Positions 36,551 to 45,077 of a stretch of 64,000 nucleotides of DNA are shown piece after piece. Position numbers and translations under genes: made by a program. The notes under the pieces were generated by a model. It was not told the origin of the DNA. It saw only the letters and a list, made by a program, of their open reading frames with translations, and ran no database searches. The first letter of the stretch is position 1. Each line of letters opens with the position of its first letter. Source of the stretch: Bog-793 sp963823945 (lineage in GTDB: Bacteria > Actinomycetota > Acidimicrobiia > Acidimicrobiales > Bog-793). The stretch spans positions 1 to 64,000 of the forward strand of contig CAWGNK010000005.1 of assembly GCA_963823945.1 (NCBI GenBank). Reading direction: 5' to 3'.

Positions 36551-37078
36551 GTGCGTGGCTTCGTAATCGCATCTGCCATCGCTCTGACGACGCTAGGCGG
36601 AGCTCAGGGGGCCCCGGCAACGACCGGACGTCCGGCCATCCTCTTTGGCAACGCCATCGGCAACGTTCACTTTGGGCGAAGCGACTCCTGGGCGGTGTCG
36701 AACCTCAGTGAACTCCTTGGGGCGCCCACGCAGCCGAGGCCCGGCCGGTTGAGCGGAGATTGCAATGTCGACGCCTTTATTGCTTGGCCCAAGACCACCG
36801 CCTACTTCGACGACGGGGAATTCGTTGGATACGCGACGACGAACACTCGCTTCGCGACCGCGAAGGGCTTACGAGTAGGCGACACGGTTGCCATAGCCCG
36901 ACGTCTTTACGGGAGCGAGCTGCGACTTTCGGGCGAGCAGGACGGAGCTTGGTTCGCGAAGACCCCTTCCGGAAAGGTCGACGGCTTCCTTACGGGCGAG
37001 CCCTACCCACCCGCTCCGGTCGCCCGCATCGCAACGATCGACGCGGGTTCAGTCGGGTGCCCGGCGATGTCGCCCTGA
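36551..37078 (+). CDS. Small secreted protein, unknown
   Basis: 175 residues from GTG 36551: signal peptide MRGFVIASAIALTTLGGAQG, then a mature domain with FGNAIGNVHFGRSDSWAVSNL, LGAPTQPRPGRLSGDCNVDAF, and a cysteine pair (GDCNV and VGCPAM). The pattern GNV-x-FG-x-x-x-x-x-V-x-x-L-x-x-L-LG resembles secreted actinobacterial proteins that pack a cysteine pair around a beta core. The start is weak, with no clear ribosome site, and the intron lies only about 95 bp upstream. It is convergent with the integrase gene, 21 bp apart. Confidence 0.55.
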   Translation: MRGFVIASAIALTTLGGAQGAPATTGRPAILFGNAIGNVHFGRSDSWAVSNLSELLGAPTQPRPGRLSGDCNVDAFIAWPKTTAYFDDGEFVGYATTNTRFATAKGLRVGDTVAIARRLYGSELRLSGEQDGAWFAKTPSGKVDGFLTGEPYPPAPVARIATIDAGSVGCPAMSP

Positions 37079-37099
37079 GACCTGCGATGCATTTTCTTG

Positions 37100-38383
37100 T
37101 TACGAGGGGATTTCAAAGGGAGCGCGAATCGAGCGCGATCGCGCGCTCTCTCCGTTCGAATCCGCCCAGTCGTCGCGTAAGAGGTCTCCCAAAGCCACGG
37201 CGGCCGCTTGGTCCGAGGCGACCACCCAGTGTGAGTAGACGTTCAGAGTTGTTGCCGCATTCGCATGACCGAGGCGACCCGCGACAGTGCGGACAGGAAC
37301 GCCGGCGTCGAGCATACGGGTGGCGGCGAAATGCCGAAGGCTGTGCAACGGGAGCTCCCTAACCCCGGCTCGGCGCCGCAGTCGAATAAAGGCGAGCGAC
37401 ATTCCGTCGGGGCGCCGGGGTCTGGAACCGTCGGCTTCGGTGCTGAAGACGAACGCGGAGTCCGACAAGCAGGAATCAACGGCTGCGGCGCGTTGCACAC
37501 AGCGGTCATGGTGAATGCTGAGCACTCCGAGGGTCTCGGAATCGAGCGAAATGCGTCTTCCTGCGTGGGTCTTGGTGTCCTTGACCATGAGCGAGTCTTT
37601 TCGCATCCCGATCACCGCGCGGGTGATGCTGAGCATCCCGCCGACCAGGTCGATATCGCCCCAGCGCAATCCACACAGTTCTCCTCGGCGGGCCCCGGTG
37701 ACCGCTGCCAGCCTTACAAACAGGGCGAGGTCGGGATCGGTTCGCTCGGCCTCTCGGAGCAGGGTGAGGATCTCCTTCGGCTCGGGGGTCAGAATCTCGT
37801 GCCGTCCAACCCTCGGGGGAGACGTCCGTAGGGCTGGGTTCGAAGCGATCCAGCCCCATCGCACCCCTTGATTGAGGATGTGGCGTAACAAAGCGTGAAC
37901 GTGGCTGACCGAACGAGGGCTGAGCGACCGCCCACCTTGTCCGCCGTTGTCGAGAAGCTCTGCGTAGAAGCGATCGATCGACTGCGGGCGGAGCGCGCGA
38001 AGCCGCACCGAACCGAAGCGGGGAAGGATGAAAGTGTCGAGCAGTCGCTCGTACTCACGCACGGTTGTCGGCGAAAGGCTCGTCCGGCTCATCTCGAGCC
38101 AGCGCGCGGCTAGCTCGCGAACTGTTCCCCCGGTGACGTCGTGGGTCCCCGCGCCCGCCTCGACGACGAGCTCGGCGAGGACGTCCTCGGCGTGGCGCTT
38201 CGTCCCCCGGATGGTCTTCGTGACGTAACGCTTTGTGCCGTTATCGCCGCGACCGAGGTAGACCTTGGCGCGCCAGACGTTCTTTCCCCGGGGCTCGAGG
38301 TGTCCCCGCAATTCGCCTGCCTCCGCTGCCGTCTTGGGAATCTGCCCCATCGACACAGATTCCCAAATGGATTCCCAGGTCAC
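37100..38383 (-). CDS. int: Tyrosine recombinase (integrase) of the element
   Basis: 427 residues at most. An N-terminal arm-binding region (NVWRAKVYLGRGDNGTKRYVT), a SAM-like core-binding domain (VRELAARWLEMSRTSLSPTT) and a catalytic domain with R232 (TGARRGEL), a beta-hairpin lysine (KDTKTHAGRR), H347 and R350 (HSLRH), H373 (LGHAN) and nucleophile Y383 (NVYSHW). It lies 55 bp from the tRNA gene whose 3' portion it targets. Two starts are possible: GTG 38383, or ATG 38350 (MGQIPK). With the second, the doubled GATTCCCA arm sites lie directly before the gene, so the integrase could repress itself. Confidence 0.92.
   Translation of the reverse strand: MTWESIWESVSMGQIPKTAAEAGELRGHLEPRGKNVWRAKVYLGRGDNGTKRYVTKTIRGTKRHAEDVLAELVVEAGAGTHDVTGGTVRELAARWLEMSRTSLSPTTVREYERLLDTFILPRFGSVRLRALRPQSIDRFYAELLDNGGQGGRSLSPRSVSHVHALLRHILNQGVRWGWIASNPALRTSPPRVGRHEILTPEPKEILTLLREAERTDPDLALFVRLAAVTGARRGELCGLRWGDIDLVGGMLSITRAVIGMRKDSLMVKDTKTHAGRRISLDSETLGVLSIHHDRCVQRAAAVDSCLSDSAFVFSTEADGSRPRRPDGMSLAFIRLRRRAGVRELPLHSLRHFAATRMLDAGVPVRTVAGRLGHANAATTLNVYSHWVVASDQAAAVALGDLLRDDWADSNGESARSRSIRAPFEIPS
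38358..38377 (-). promoter_or_regulatory. Putative integrase arm-type sites
   Basis: Two GATTCCCA motifs (38358 and 38370) one helical turn apart, matching the doubled motif in the opposite-end arms (25402/25413 and 23103/23114). They are candidate arm-type binding sites of the integrase, overlapping its first codons. Confidence 0.55.
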
Positions 38384-38432
38384 ACTAGCGGATTGCCATA
38401 CCGCTCGCTAAAAGGCTCTGATTAGGGTCTTT

Positions 38433-38479
38433 AGAGGCGCCCCCGGCAGGACTCGAACCTGCGACACGCGGTTTAGGAA
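38433..38479 (-). repeat. attR core inside tRNA-Arg
   Basis: 47 bp identical to 25251-25297, running from just past the tRNA 3' end to the anticodon loop. Confidence 0.93.
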
Positions 38480-38510
38480 ACCGCTGCTCTGTCCCCTGAG
38501 CTACGGGGGC
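38438..38510 (-). tRNA. tRNA-Arg (anticodon CCT)
   Basis: Folds as a normal 73-nt cloverleaf: acceptor GCCCCCG/CGGGGGC, D-arm with GCTCAGGGGACAGAGC, anticodon stem GCGGT/ACCGC with loop TTCCTAA, and T-arm GCAGG-TTCGAAT-CCTGC. Anticodon CCT at 38475-38477 reads AGG. The 3' part is the integration target; it is fully restored by the element. Confidence 0.96.
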
Positions 38511-38720
38511 GGCGGATGGCCACTTGGAGTGCACCTTGGATCGGACGGAGTACTTCGCTCCCCAACACACCCCCGCCCGTTCGGGCCCGAGGGGAGTCCC
38601 AGCTCAGTGGGTGCGGAAACTCCGGGTGATGCTTTGCCTTGTCACCATCGAGCACAACTCTAAACCGAACTGTGAGCTCAATCCGAGGAGCCGCCAATCC
38701 TCCGGCAGCAGGGCCTGCAC

Positions 38721-39923
38721 CTACCGCCGTCCGTTCACCTCTCGTCGCCTACGCCTCAGGACCAGTGTGGGCCACATCGCAATGGCGGCGAAGACGGCAA
38801 CCACTCCGGCCAAAGCCAATCTGTCCGCAACACCGGGAACGGCCACCAATACGAACAACATGATGGCGGTCGCGCTCCATGCCGAGATCGCGGCGAAGCG
38901 CACAACTGGGGACCCGATCCGTCCAGGACCCTCCAGAGCCGACCAGGTGGAACTTTCCTCGCGCTCAATCGCGAGGTTGGGGTCGCTCAGGTCGTCTTTC
39001 AGGTCGTCTTCTTGAACACGCCTTGAGAAGTCATCTTCGTGATCACGCCTTGAGAAACAGAGGGCGAGTGGGGCCGCCCAGCTCTCCATGCGAAGGACAA
39101 AACCGGGGTATCTCGAGATGAGCGCGTTGCTCCCCAACGCGAAGACGAAATAGAGAACGAGCCCGACATGGGCGAGGAAGCCGATCGGAATGAGAAGAAC
39201 CATGATGACGACCCGGGCCACATTGAGCCCAGCACGGGAGAGATTCGTTCTCGCAGTTGGCGAGTCGGGATCGATCCGTGCAGCCTCCGCCAGCACCTTG
39301 GTTCCTTCTCGTTTCTTCCCGGCCCGGCGAAGGGCTACGCCCAGATTGTTCATGGCGGCGTAGTTCGAGGGATCGATCGCGAGTGCTCGTCGGCTCGCGG
39401 CAATGGCCTTTTCCCAATTGTCGGCGGCCAACGCCACCACGCTGGCCGCTACCCACGCCGCGGCACTGTTTGGAGCCAGGCGGAGTGCCTCCTGCACGGC
39501 CGCATCTGCATCCTTCAGGTTCCGGATGAGACGAAGAGCTTCGGCCAAACGCAGGTAGCCGTTCGGGTCCCGCGGGGCCAAGCGGATTCCCTCGCGTGCA
39601 GAGGTCTCCGCTTCGTGCGCGAGCCGGTTCCGCTCGGATCCGTGCTCTTTGGTCGCAGTTCTCGACAGTGCCAACGCTCGTAGGCGGAAGCCATCCGGCG
39701 AATTGGGGGCGAGGTGGATGGCCTCCTCGGCCGAGCGCGCAGCCTCGGTGTACTGGCCCAATCCAACCTGTGCTCGTGACAACGCACGGTGTGCTGACGC
39801 GCTCTGCGGGGCGAGTGCAACCGCCTGCCTCGCGTGCTCTTCCGCCTCGTGGTAACGCCTGACCGCCCGGAGGGCGTCGGCTCTCGCGAGCAGGTTCGCA
39901 ACCTGTTCATCGTTGTCGGTCAT
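38721..39923 (-). CDS. TPR-repeat membrane protein
   Basis: 400 residues. At least five tetratricopeptide repeats in the first 230 residues (for example ADALRAVRRYHEAEEHARQA, ALAPQSASAHRAL, AIHLAPNSPDGFRLRA, ALAIDPSNYAAMNNLGVAL), then two membrane helices (VVIMVLLIPIGFLAHVGLVL, YFVFALGSN), an acidic loop and a C-terminal pair of helices (ATAIMLFVLVAVPGVAD, LALAGVVAVFAAIAMW). The ATG at 39923 lies eight bases after the AAA+ gene stop, so the two form an operon. The TPR part would be cytoplasmic and could be the docking partner of the ATPase (inference). Confidence 0.75.
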   Translation of the reverse strand: MTDNDEQVANLLARADALRAVRRYHEAEEHARQAVALAPQSASAHRALSRAQVGLGQYTEAARSAEEAIHLAPNSPDGFRLRALALSRTATKEHGSERNRLAHEAETSAREGIRLAPRDPNGYLRLAEALRLIRNLKDADAAVQEALRLAPNSAAAWVAASVVALAADNWEKAIAASRRALAIDPSNYAAMNNLGVALRRAGKKREGTKVLAEAARIDPDSPTARTNLSRAGLNVARVVIMVLLIPIGFLAHVGLVLYFVFALGSNALISRYPGFVLRMESWAAPLALCFSRRDHEDDFSRRVQEDDLKDDLSDPNLAIEREESSTWSALEGPGRIGSPVVRFAAISAWSATAIMLFVLVAVPGVADRLALAGVVAVFAAIAMWPTLVLRRRRREVNGRR

Positions 39924-39930
39924 GACGATC

Positions 39931-41247
39931 TCAACGACGACCGCCGGTTCGCCGCATGTAGTCGGCCAGTTCGTCGTATTCTCCGCCGGCGTTGGCGTAG
40001 CGAGCATGGTTGCGGGCCGACTCGAGCCACGCCGTGGTGCTCGGCCGGGTGGCTTTGACCGCCGCCCAGAGCTCGGCCTCGCCGATCGGTCGGACGGATG
40101 ACGACCGGATGGCCGCCTGGAGCGCGCGCTCGGCTGCGTCGTCACAGACGAGCCGTAGATCAGCTCCCGACATGCCCTCGGTCGCCACGGCGAGTGCGTT
40201 CAAGTCCACCGACCCGAGCGGACGATCGCGCAGGTGGTATCGGAGGATGGCGGTTCGTGCTTCCGCATCCGGGGGAAGCAGCAGCATCATCCGATCGAAG
40301 CGTCCGGGACGACGCAAAGCCGGGTCGACGTCCCAAGGTTGATTGGTGGCGCCGATCACGAAGATGCCTTCATTCGAGGACTCGACTCCATCGAGTTCGA
40401 CCAGCAGTTGTGCCACCACGTTGCGAGCAGCGCTCCGACCCAGGTCCATCCGCGAATGCCCGATGGCGTCCAACTCGTCAAAGAAAAGGACGCATGGCGT
40501 ATTGCGGCGTGCCTGCTCGAACAGCTCGTGAAGGAGTTTTTCGGAGTTTCCGAACCACATGTCGAGCGTCCGGTGCAGGCTGACATTGACAAATCGAGCG
40601 TCCAGCTCCCCGGCGACGGCGCGGGCAAGGAACGTCTTGCCGCACCCTGGGGGACCCCACAGCAGGAGTCCACCGCGCAAGTTCGTCCCGTAGGCGCGTC
40701 GGAGCTCTGGGTTGCGCAGCGGCGCAAGAAACGACTGTTCCAGCCGCAGCTTCACATCCTTGAGGCCACCGACGTCTGCCAAAGTGACAGGTGCAAGGCG
40801 ACCCGCCTCGCGAACCACTTCTTCGAGAAGACCGTCCCAATCGACTCCTGCGGTGTTCGGGTCTTCCGTGTCGGCGGTGGCGCGTCCCACCTCGTCCTGG
40901 GGGGCCCCGCCGATCGGGTCTTTCTTCGCGGGATCACCGGTCCCATCGCGAGGATCCTTCGGGGGTCCGGAGAGGGAGATGTGGAGGCGCTCCCAACCCG
41001 GGGCCCGTGGATCGCCCATGGCGTCGCCCGCCCGGGCGGCCAGACCGAGAGCGTCGACATGATCGGGGGAAGTACGGAGCACCAGTTCGAGGTGCCCGAG
41101 CGCATCGGCATGTCGATTCGCTTCGATGAGCAACCCGGCCAGGTGGACTCGTAACGCCGTGTTGTCAGGGTCTTCGGCGACGGCCGCCTCGATCGCTCGG
41201 AGCAGTTCAGGATCGGGTGCCATGGACCCGTATCGTAGGTTCATCAT
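39931..41247 (-). CDS. TPR-AAA+ ATPase, Cdc48/FtsH-like domain
   Basis: 438 residues. An N-terminal TPR-like segment (LRAIEAAVAEDPDNTALRVHLAGLL, LGHLELVLRTSPDHVDAL), a charged linker, and one AAA+ module: DVGGLKDVKLRLE, Walker A GPPGCGKT at 198-205, Walker B VLFFDELDAIG at 253-263, sensor ATNQPWDVDPALRRPGRFDR with the arginine finger, and a C-terminal lid (TEGMSGADLRLVCDDAAERAL). It probably remodels or unfolds protein partners; none is known. Start uncertain between ATG 41247 and ATG 41223 (MAPDPE). First gene of an operon with the TPR membrane protein. Confidence 0.85.
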   Translation of the reverse strand: MMNLRYGSMAPDPELLRAIEAAVAEDPDNTALRVHLAGLLIEANRHADALGHLELVLRTSPDHVDALGLAARAGDAMGDPRAPGWERLHISLSGPPKDPRDGTGDPAKKDPIGGAPQDEVGRATADTEDPNTAGVDWDGLLEEVVREAGRLAPVTLADVGGLKDVKLRLEQSFLAPLRNPELRRAYGTNLRGGLLLWGPPGCGKTFLARAVAGELDARFVNVSLHRTLDMWFGNSEKLLHELFEQARRNTPCVLFFDELDAIGHSRMDLGRSAARNVVAQLLVELDGVESSNEGIFVIGATNQPWDVDPALRRPGRFDRMMLLLPPDAEARTAILRYHLRDRPLGSVDLNALAVATEGMSGADLRLVCDDAAERALQAAIRSSSVRPIGEAELWAAVKATRPSTTAWLESARNHARYANAGGEYDELADYMRRTGGRR

Positions 41248-41403
41248 TCCCTTTGGGCGGCGACGTGGCGATCGCTCGAGCCCGGCGATGGTGGTCCGAG
41301 GGACAGTCCTGGGCGCCGCTTTGCTCGGCAGTGCAGAATGTCGGCACCGTCTGGTCTCCGGTTCGACGCGCAATGGACGCGCCGGACGGCAGATGTCTGA
41401 AAG

Positions 41404-41805
41404 GTGAACCAAGTGAAGGACTTCAAGGCGTTCCTCATGAGGGGCAACGTCGTCGAACTGGCGATCGCTGTCGTTGTCGGTGTCGCGTTTGGAGCAGTCA
41501 TCACAGCCTTCGTCCGCGACCTGATCACGCCGTTGATCTCGATCCCCGGGAAGGCGAACTTCGCCTCGCTCCACTTCACCGTGAACGGCAGCACCTTCTT
41601 CTACGGCGATTTCATCAACTATGTCGTCGCCTTCGTCATCCTGGCGGCAGTGATCTTCTTCGCCGTCGTCATGCCGCTGGGCAAGTTGGCGGCGCGTCGC
41701 CAGGCGGAAGCCGCGGCGACGACGAAGACCTGCGAGCACTGCGCCAGCACGATCCCGGTCGCCGCCCACGTCTGCTCGTTCTGCACCCGCGACGTCGCCG
41801 TGTAG
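41404..41805 (+). CDS. mscL: Large-conductance mechanosensitive channel MscL
   Basis: 133 residues. N-terminal FKAFLMRGNVVELAIAVVVGVAFGAVITAFV is the MscL signature helix, followed by a periplasmic loop and a second helix (FINYVVAFVILAAVIFFAVVM). The tail carries CEHC and CSFC, a small zinc ribbon, as in some actinobacterial and cyanobacterial MscL proteins. Releases solutes on osmotic downshock. Start GTG at 41404. Divergent from the AAA+ gene. Confidence 0.93.
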   Translation: MNQVKDFKAFLMRGNVVELAIAVVVGVAFGAVITAFVRDLITPLISIPGKANFASLHFTVNGSTFFYGDFINYVVAFVILAAVIFFAVVMPLGKLAARRQAEAAATTKTCEHCASTIPVAAHVCSFCTRDVAV

Positions 41806-42061
41806 GGAAGTTCCGCACCCGGGGACGCGGCCGGCCCGCGACACCTCGTCCCCGAAGCGCCGGCGTCCGGACCGCTTCTCGCCGCGGCTGCAGGGCACCG
41901 GTTCGCGGGGGGTGCGAGAACCGAGCCGCTCCGAGAGTCTGGTGGCGGTGACCCTCGTGGTGGGTTCCGGCGCGACAGGTCAGGACCGCGGCGGTCACCG
42001 CGAGCAGCGAGACGGGGCGCGACCGATCGCCGTCGTGGTGGCACGCGCTCGTGCCGCCGGT

Positions 42062-42604
42062 TCAGAGCGTGGCGCAGATGTTGCCGACGCCCGGCAGGTC
42101 GTAGGTGCTGTAATCCTGGGTCCCGACGGCGTGGCCGGGAGTGCCCGGGGCCGGGGTGACGTCCACGGCTCCGTTCGCGCCGAGGCTGATGGCGTAGAAG
42201 CTGGGGTTGTTGGGCCAGGTCCGCAGGTACCTATCCGGGCCGACGAGCTGGCCGGGAGAGGTCGGCCAGGTCCCTTTGACGGCGTCGTATGACTCGACGG
42301 CGGTCACGACGGACTGCGCGTCCGCGTTGCAGGCGTCAATGGCGCTCGACGTTGCGATGGGACTCACCGAGGTGGTGCTGGTCGTGCTCGTGCTCGTCGT
42401 CGAAGAGGCAGGGTTGGTCGTGGCCGTGCTGCCCGTGTTCGGGCTCGACGACGCCGGGCCCGCCTGCGGCGTGCCCGACCCGCAGGCGGCGAGTGCCAGC
42501 GCGGCGACGACCAACGGGACGACCCCGAGCGCTCTCGGAAAACGGCGGATGGTGCTTATGGGGCGGACTATAGGACCCGGGTCGCGGGAAATCTGGCATG
42601 CCAC
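42062..42604 (-). CDS. Lipoprotein, unknown
   Basis: 180 residues. A signal peptide with lipobox LALAAC (Cys41) is followed by a long Ser/Thr/Pro-rich linker, and a C-terminal domain of about 90 residues (DACNADAQSVVTAVESYDAVKGTWPTS) that resembles the processed tail of type II secretion/pilin-like proteins. Anchored outside the membrane. Function unknown. The interval 41806-42061 shows no gene. Confidence 0.7.
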   Translation of the reverse strand: MACQISRDPGPIVRPISTIRRFPRALGVVPLVVAALALAACGSGTPQAGPASSSPNTGSTATTNPASSTTSTSTTSTTSVSPIATSSAIDACNADAQSVVTAVESYDAVKGTWPTSPGQLVGPDRYLRTWPNNPSFYAISLGANGAVDVTPAPGTPGHAVGTQDYSTYDLPGVGNICATL

Positions 42605-42648
42605 GCGCCCCGCTCGCCGACGCCGGGAGCGGTGTGGGGCAACCGGTC

Positions 42649-43425
42649 CTACGCTTCCTTGTCGGCGATGACGCAGTCGGTCGCGACGGCGAGCGAGATG
42701 GTCTCACCGGTGGCGCTGATGGCCGCTGCGAGCCTGCCGAGCAGTGCGCCCCGCCTTTCCTCGGGAAGCAACGCGACTCCGCTATGGGTCCTCACGAGAT
42801 CGAGGAACTCGTCGCCGCCCAGCTCCCAGGTCCAGGGGAACCGGCAGACGGTGCAGGACGCGAACTGGCCGGAACTCCTGATCGACCGGGCGTGCTCCGC
42901 CGTCTGGTCGTCGTGCCTCCGGTGAGCCGCCCGACCGATGCCGCTCCCCTCCAGTTCGGGGGCGAAGGCCTCGTAGGCGGCCTCGACGGCGGCCGCGAGC
43001 GCGGCGTCGCTCGGCTCCTCGTAGTTCCAGAAAGCGGCGAGCCGGCCGTCATGGGTGAGGACGTCCGCCGCCTTCGCGGGGCCGATGCGCGGGTCGATCC
43101 AATGCCAGGCCTGCCCGCTCACGACGAGGTCGAACCTCCGTCCGGCCGGGTCCCAGGTCTCGAACGGCGCGACCTCGACCGGGATACCGCGGTGGCGGGC
43201 GACCGCCGCCATGCGCTCGTCGACCTCGACCCCGAGAACCGTGCAGTCCCTCGCCGCGAAGAGCAGTGCCGCCTTGCCCGTGCCGCACCCGACGTCGAGG
43301 ACCCGGCGATCCCCTGCTCGGCAGATTCGGTTCACAAGCGAGCTCGGGTACGTCGGGCGCGAGCGGTCATACCGCTCCGCGTACTCGCCGAAGGCCTCCG
43401 CCCGGCGCCGGTTCTCATGGAGCAC
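42649..43425 (-). CDS. SAM-dependent methyltransferase
   Basis: 258 residues. FGEYAERYDRSRPTYP, motif I VLDVGCGTGKAALLFA, motif II VLGVEVDERM, and SGQAWHWIDP mark the class I family of UbiE-like methyltransferases common in actinobacteria. Substrate unknown. Divergent from the aldehyde dehydrogenase, and 44 bp from the lipoprotein gene on the same strand. Confidence 0.87.
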   Translation of the reverse strand: MLHENRRRAEAFGEYAERYDRSRPTYPSSLVNRICRAGDRRVLDVGCGTGKAALLFAARDCTVLGVEVDERMAAVARHRGIPVEVAPFETWDPAGRRFDLVVSGQAWHWIDPRIGPAKAADVLTHDGRLAAFWNYEEPSDAALAAAVEAAYEAFAPELEGSGIGRAAHRRHDDQTAEHARSIRSSGQFASCTVCRFPWTWELGGDEFLDLVRTHSGVALLPEERRGALLGRLAAAISATGETISLAVATDCVIADKEA

Positions 43426-43553
43426 GCACCCATTGTTACCGGCTCGCCCTGCCGGCCGACGGGTTCGAGCGCGCCGGTCACCCGGCGACCAGATCCGCTT
43501 CCGTCCCGGCCGTGCGCGTCCGGCGTCCCCGACCTGCGGCGTATCCTCAGAGC

Positions 43554-45005
43554 GTGGCAGGTGTGAGCGCGGGACCTTTGCCGACAGAGTGCTTCATCGC
43601 AGGGGAGTGGCGTGGCGCCGAGGGGGGCCGGCGCTTCGACGTGACCGATCCCGCGACCGGCTCGTCGATCGAAACGGTCGCCGACGCGTCGCCCGCCGAC
43701 GGACTGGCCGCGATCGCGGCGGCCCACACCTCCTTGGACGCGTGGTCGCAGGTCGCGCCGCGCCAACGCGCGGAGATCCTGCGCCGGGCGTTCGAGCTGA
43801 TGACGGCGCGGGGCGAGGAGCTGGCCCGCCTGGTGGTGAGGGAGAACGGCAAGGCGCTCACCGACGCCCGCGGTGAGGTTGCGTACGCGGCGGAGTTCTT
43901 CCGCTGGAACTCCGAGGAAGCAGTCCGCAACACCGGCGAGTTCGTTACGGCCCCCGCCGGCTCCAACCGGATCCTGGTGCTGCGGCAGCCGATCGGCGTC
44001 GCCCTCCTCATCACGCCGTGGAACTTCCCCGCGGCGATGCTGACCCGAAAGATCGGCCCGGCGCTCGCCGCGGGTTGTACGGTCGTCTGCAAGCCGGCAC
44101 GGGAGACCCCGCTCACTGCGCTCGCGATCGCCGGGATACTGGAGGCGGCGGGAGTGCCCCCGGGCGTCGTGAACGTCGTGCCGAGTGCGCGACCGGGCCC
44201 GCTCATCGACGCCGCCATCGCCGACGGGCGCGTTCGCAAGCTCTCCTTCACCGGCTCGACGGAGGTCGGCAGGATGCTGCTCGCCAAGGCGTCGGAGCGG
44301 ATCCTCAGCTGCTCGATGGAGCTCGGCGGGAACGCCCCGTTCATCGTCTTCGCCGACGCCGATCTCGACGCCGCGATCGCCGGCGCGATGGTCGCCAAGA
44401 TGCGCAACGGCGGCGAGGCCTGCACGGCGGCGAACCGCTTCTATGTCGAGGAAGCCGTCGCCGCCGAGTTCTCGCGGCTCCTCGTCGCCGCGATGAGGGC
44501 GGTCCGGATGGGCAACGGTCTCGACGAGGGAGTCGGGCTCGGCCCTCTCGTCAACGCAGACACGCGTGACAAGGTCGCCGGGCTGGTCGCCCGGGCGCTC
44601 GACTCGGGTGCGAGGGCGCTGACGGGCGGGGTCGTGCCCGCAGGGCCGGGGTACTTCTATCCGGCGACGGTCCTCGACCGGGTCGGGCCGGGCTCGGCGA
44701 TCCTGCGGGAGGAGATCTTCGGCCCGGTGGCGCCGATCGTGACCTTCGCGTCGGAGTCCGAGGTCATCGCGCTGGCGAACGACTCGATTCTCGGCCTCGT
44801 CTCCTACGTCTACACGGGAGATCTGGCGCGTGGCCTGCGGGTCGCCGAGGCGCTGGAGACAGGCATGGTGGGACTCAACCGGGGGCTCGTCTCGGATCCG
44901 GCCGCCCCCTTCGGGGGCGTGAAGCAGTCCGGGCTCGGCCGGGAGGGCGGTCACGAGGGGATGAATGAGTATCTCGAGACGAAGTACGTCGCCTGTTCGT
45001 GGTGA
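43554..45005 (+). CDS. NAD(P)-dependent aldehyde dehydrogenase, succinate-semialdehyde type
   Basis: 483 residues. The oxyanion Asn157 (TPWNFP), the cofactor lysine in CKPARETP, the SFTGSTEVG glycine motif, general base E256 (MELGGN) and catalytic C290 (GGEACTAANRF) are all present. The ACTAANR surroundings and the C-terminal FGGVKQSGLGREGG fit the succinate-semialdehyde dehydrogenase group. The start GTG 43554 is the first in a conserved frame; 43563 is possible. An aminotransferase follows on the same strand, 72 bp downstream, so GABA-like or amino-acid degradation is possible (inference). Confidence 0.9.
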   Translation: MAGVSAGPLPTECFIAGEWRGAEGGRRFDVTDPATGSSIETVADASPADGLAAIAAAHTSLDAWSQVAPRQRAEILRRAFELMTARGEELARLVVRENGKALTDARGEVAYAAEFFRWNSEEAVRNTGEFVTAPAGSNRILVLRQPIGVALLITPWNFPAAMLTRKIGPALAAGCTVVCKPARETPLTALAIAGILEAAGVPPGVVNVVPSARPGPLIDAAIADGRVRKLSFTGSTEVGRMLLAKASERILSCSMELGGNAPFIVFADADLDAAIAGAMVAKMRNGGEACTAANRFYVEEAVAAEFSRLLVAAMRAVRMGNGLDEGVGLGPLVNADTRDKVAGLVARALDSGARALTGGVVPAGPGYFYPATVLDRVGPGSAILREEIFGPVAPIVTFASESEVIALANDSILGLVSYVYTGDLARGLRVAEALETGMVGLNRGLVSDPAAPFGGVKQSGLGREGGHEGMNEYLETKYVACSW

Positions 45006-45077
45006 CCGCGGCGCCGGCGCCGACCCGTCGTGGTCCCGGCCCGACGGGCGCCGCGCGAGGGAAGGACCGGTAGCGCC

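Larger units (their letters stand above)
25251..38479. mobile_element. 13.2-kb integrative element at tRNA-Arg(CCU)
   Basis: Bounded by a perfect 47-bp direct repeat: 25251-25297 (displaced end) and 38433-38479 (inside the intact tRNA). It contains a tyrosine integrase at the tRNA end, and GATTCCC arm motifs at both inner ends. Cargo: a DUF2510 protein, transposase relics, two secreted proteins, the second IS copy, a kelch-like protein, a group II intron and a small secreted protein. No replication, excisionase-like or transfer gene is visible, so it would need help to move between cells. Confidence 0.85.

Noticed and set aside
25251..38479. Prophage or conjugative element
   Set aside because: No capsid, tail, terminase, relaxase or type IV secretion gene was recognised; only an integrase and cargo.
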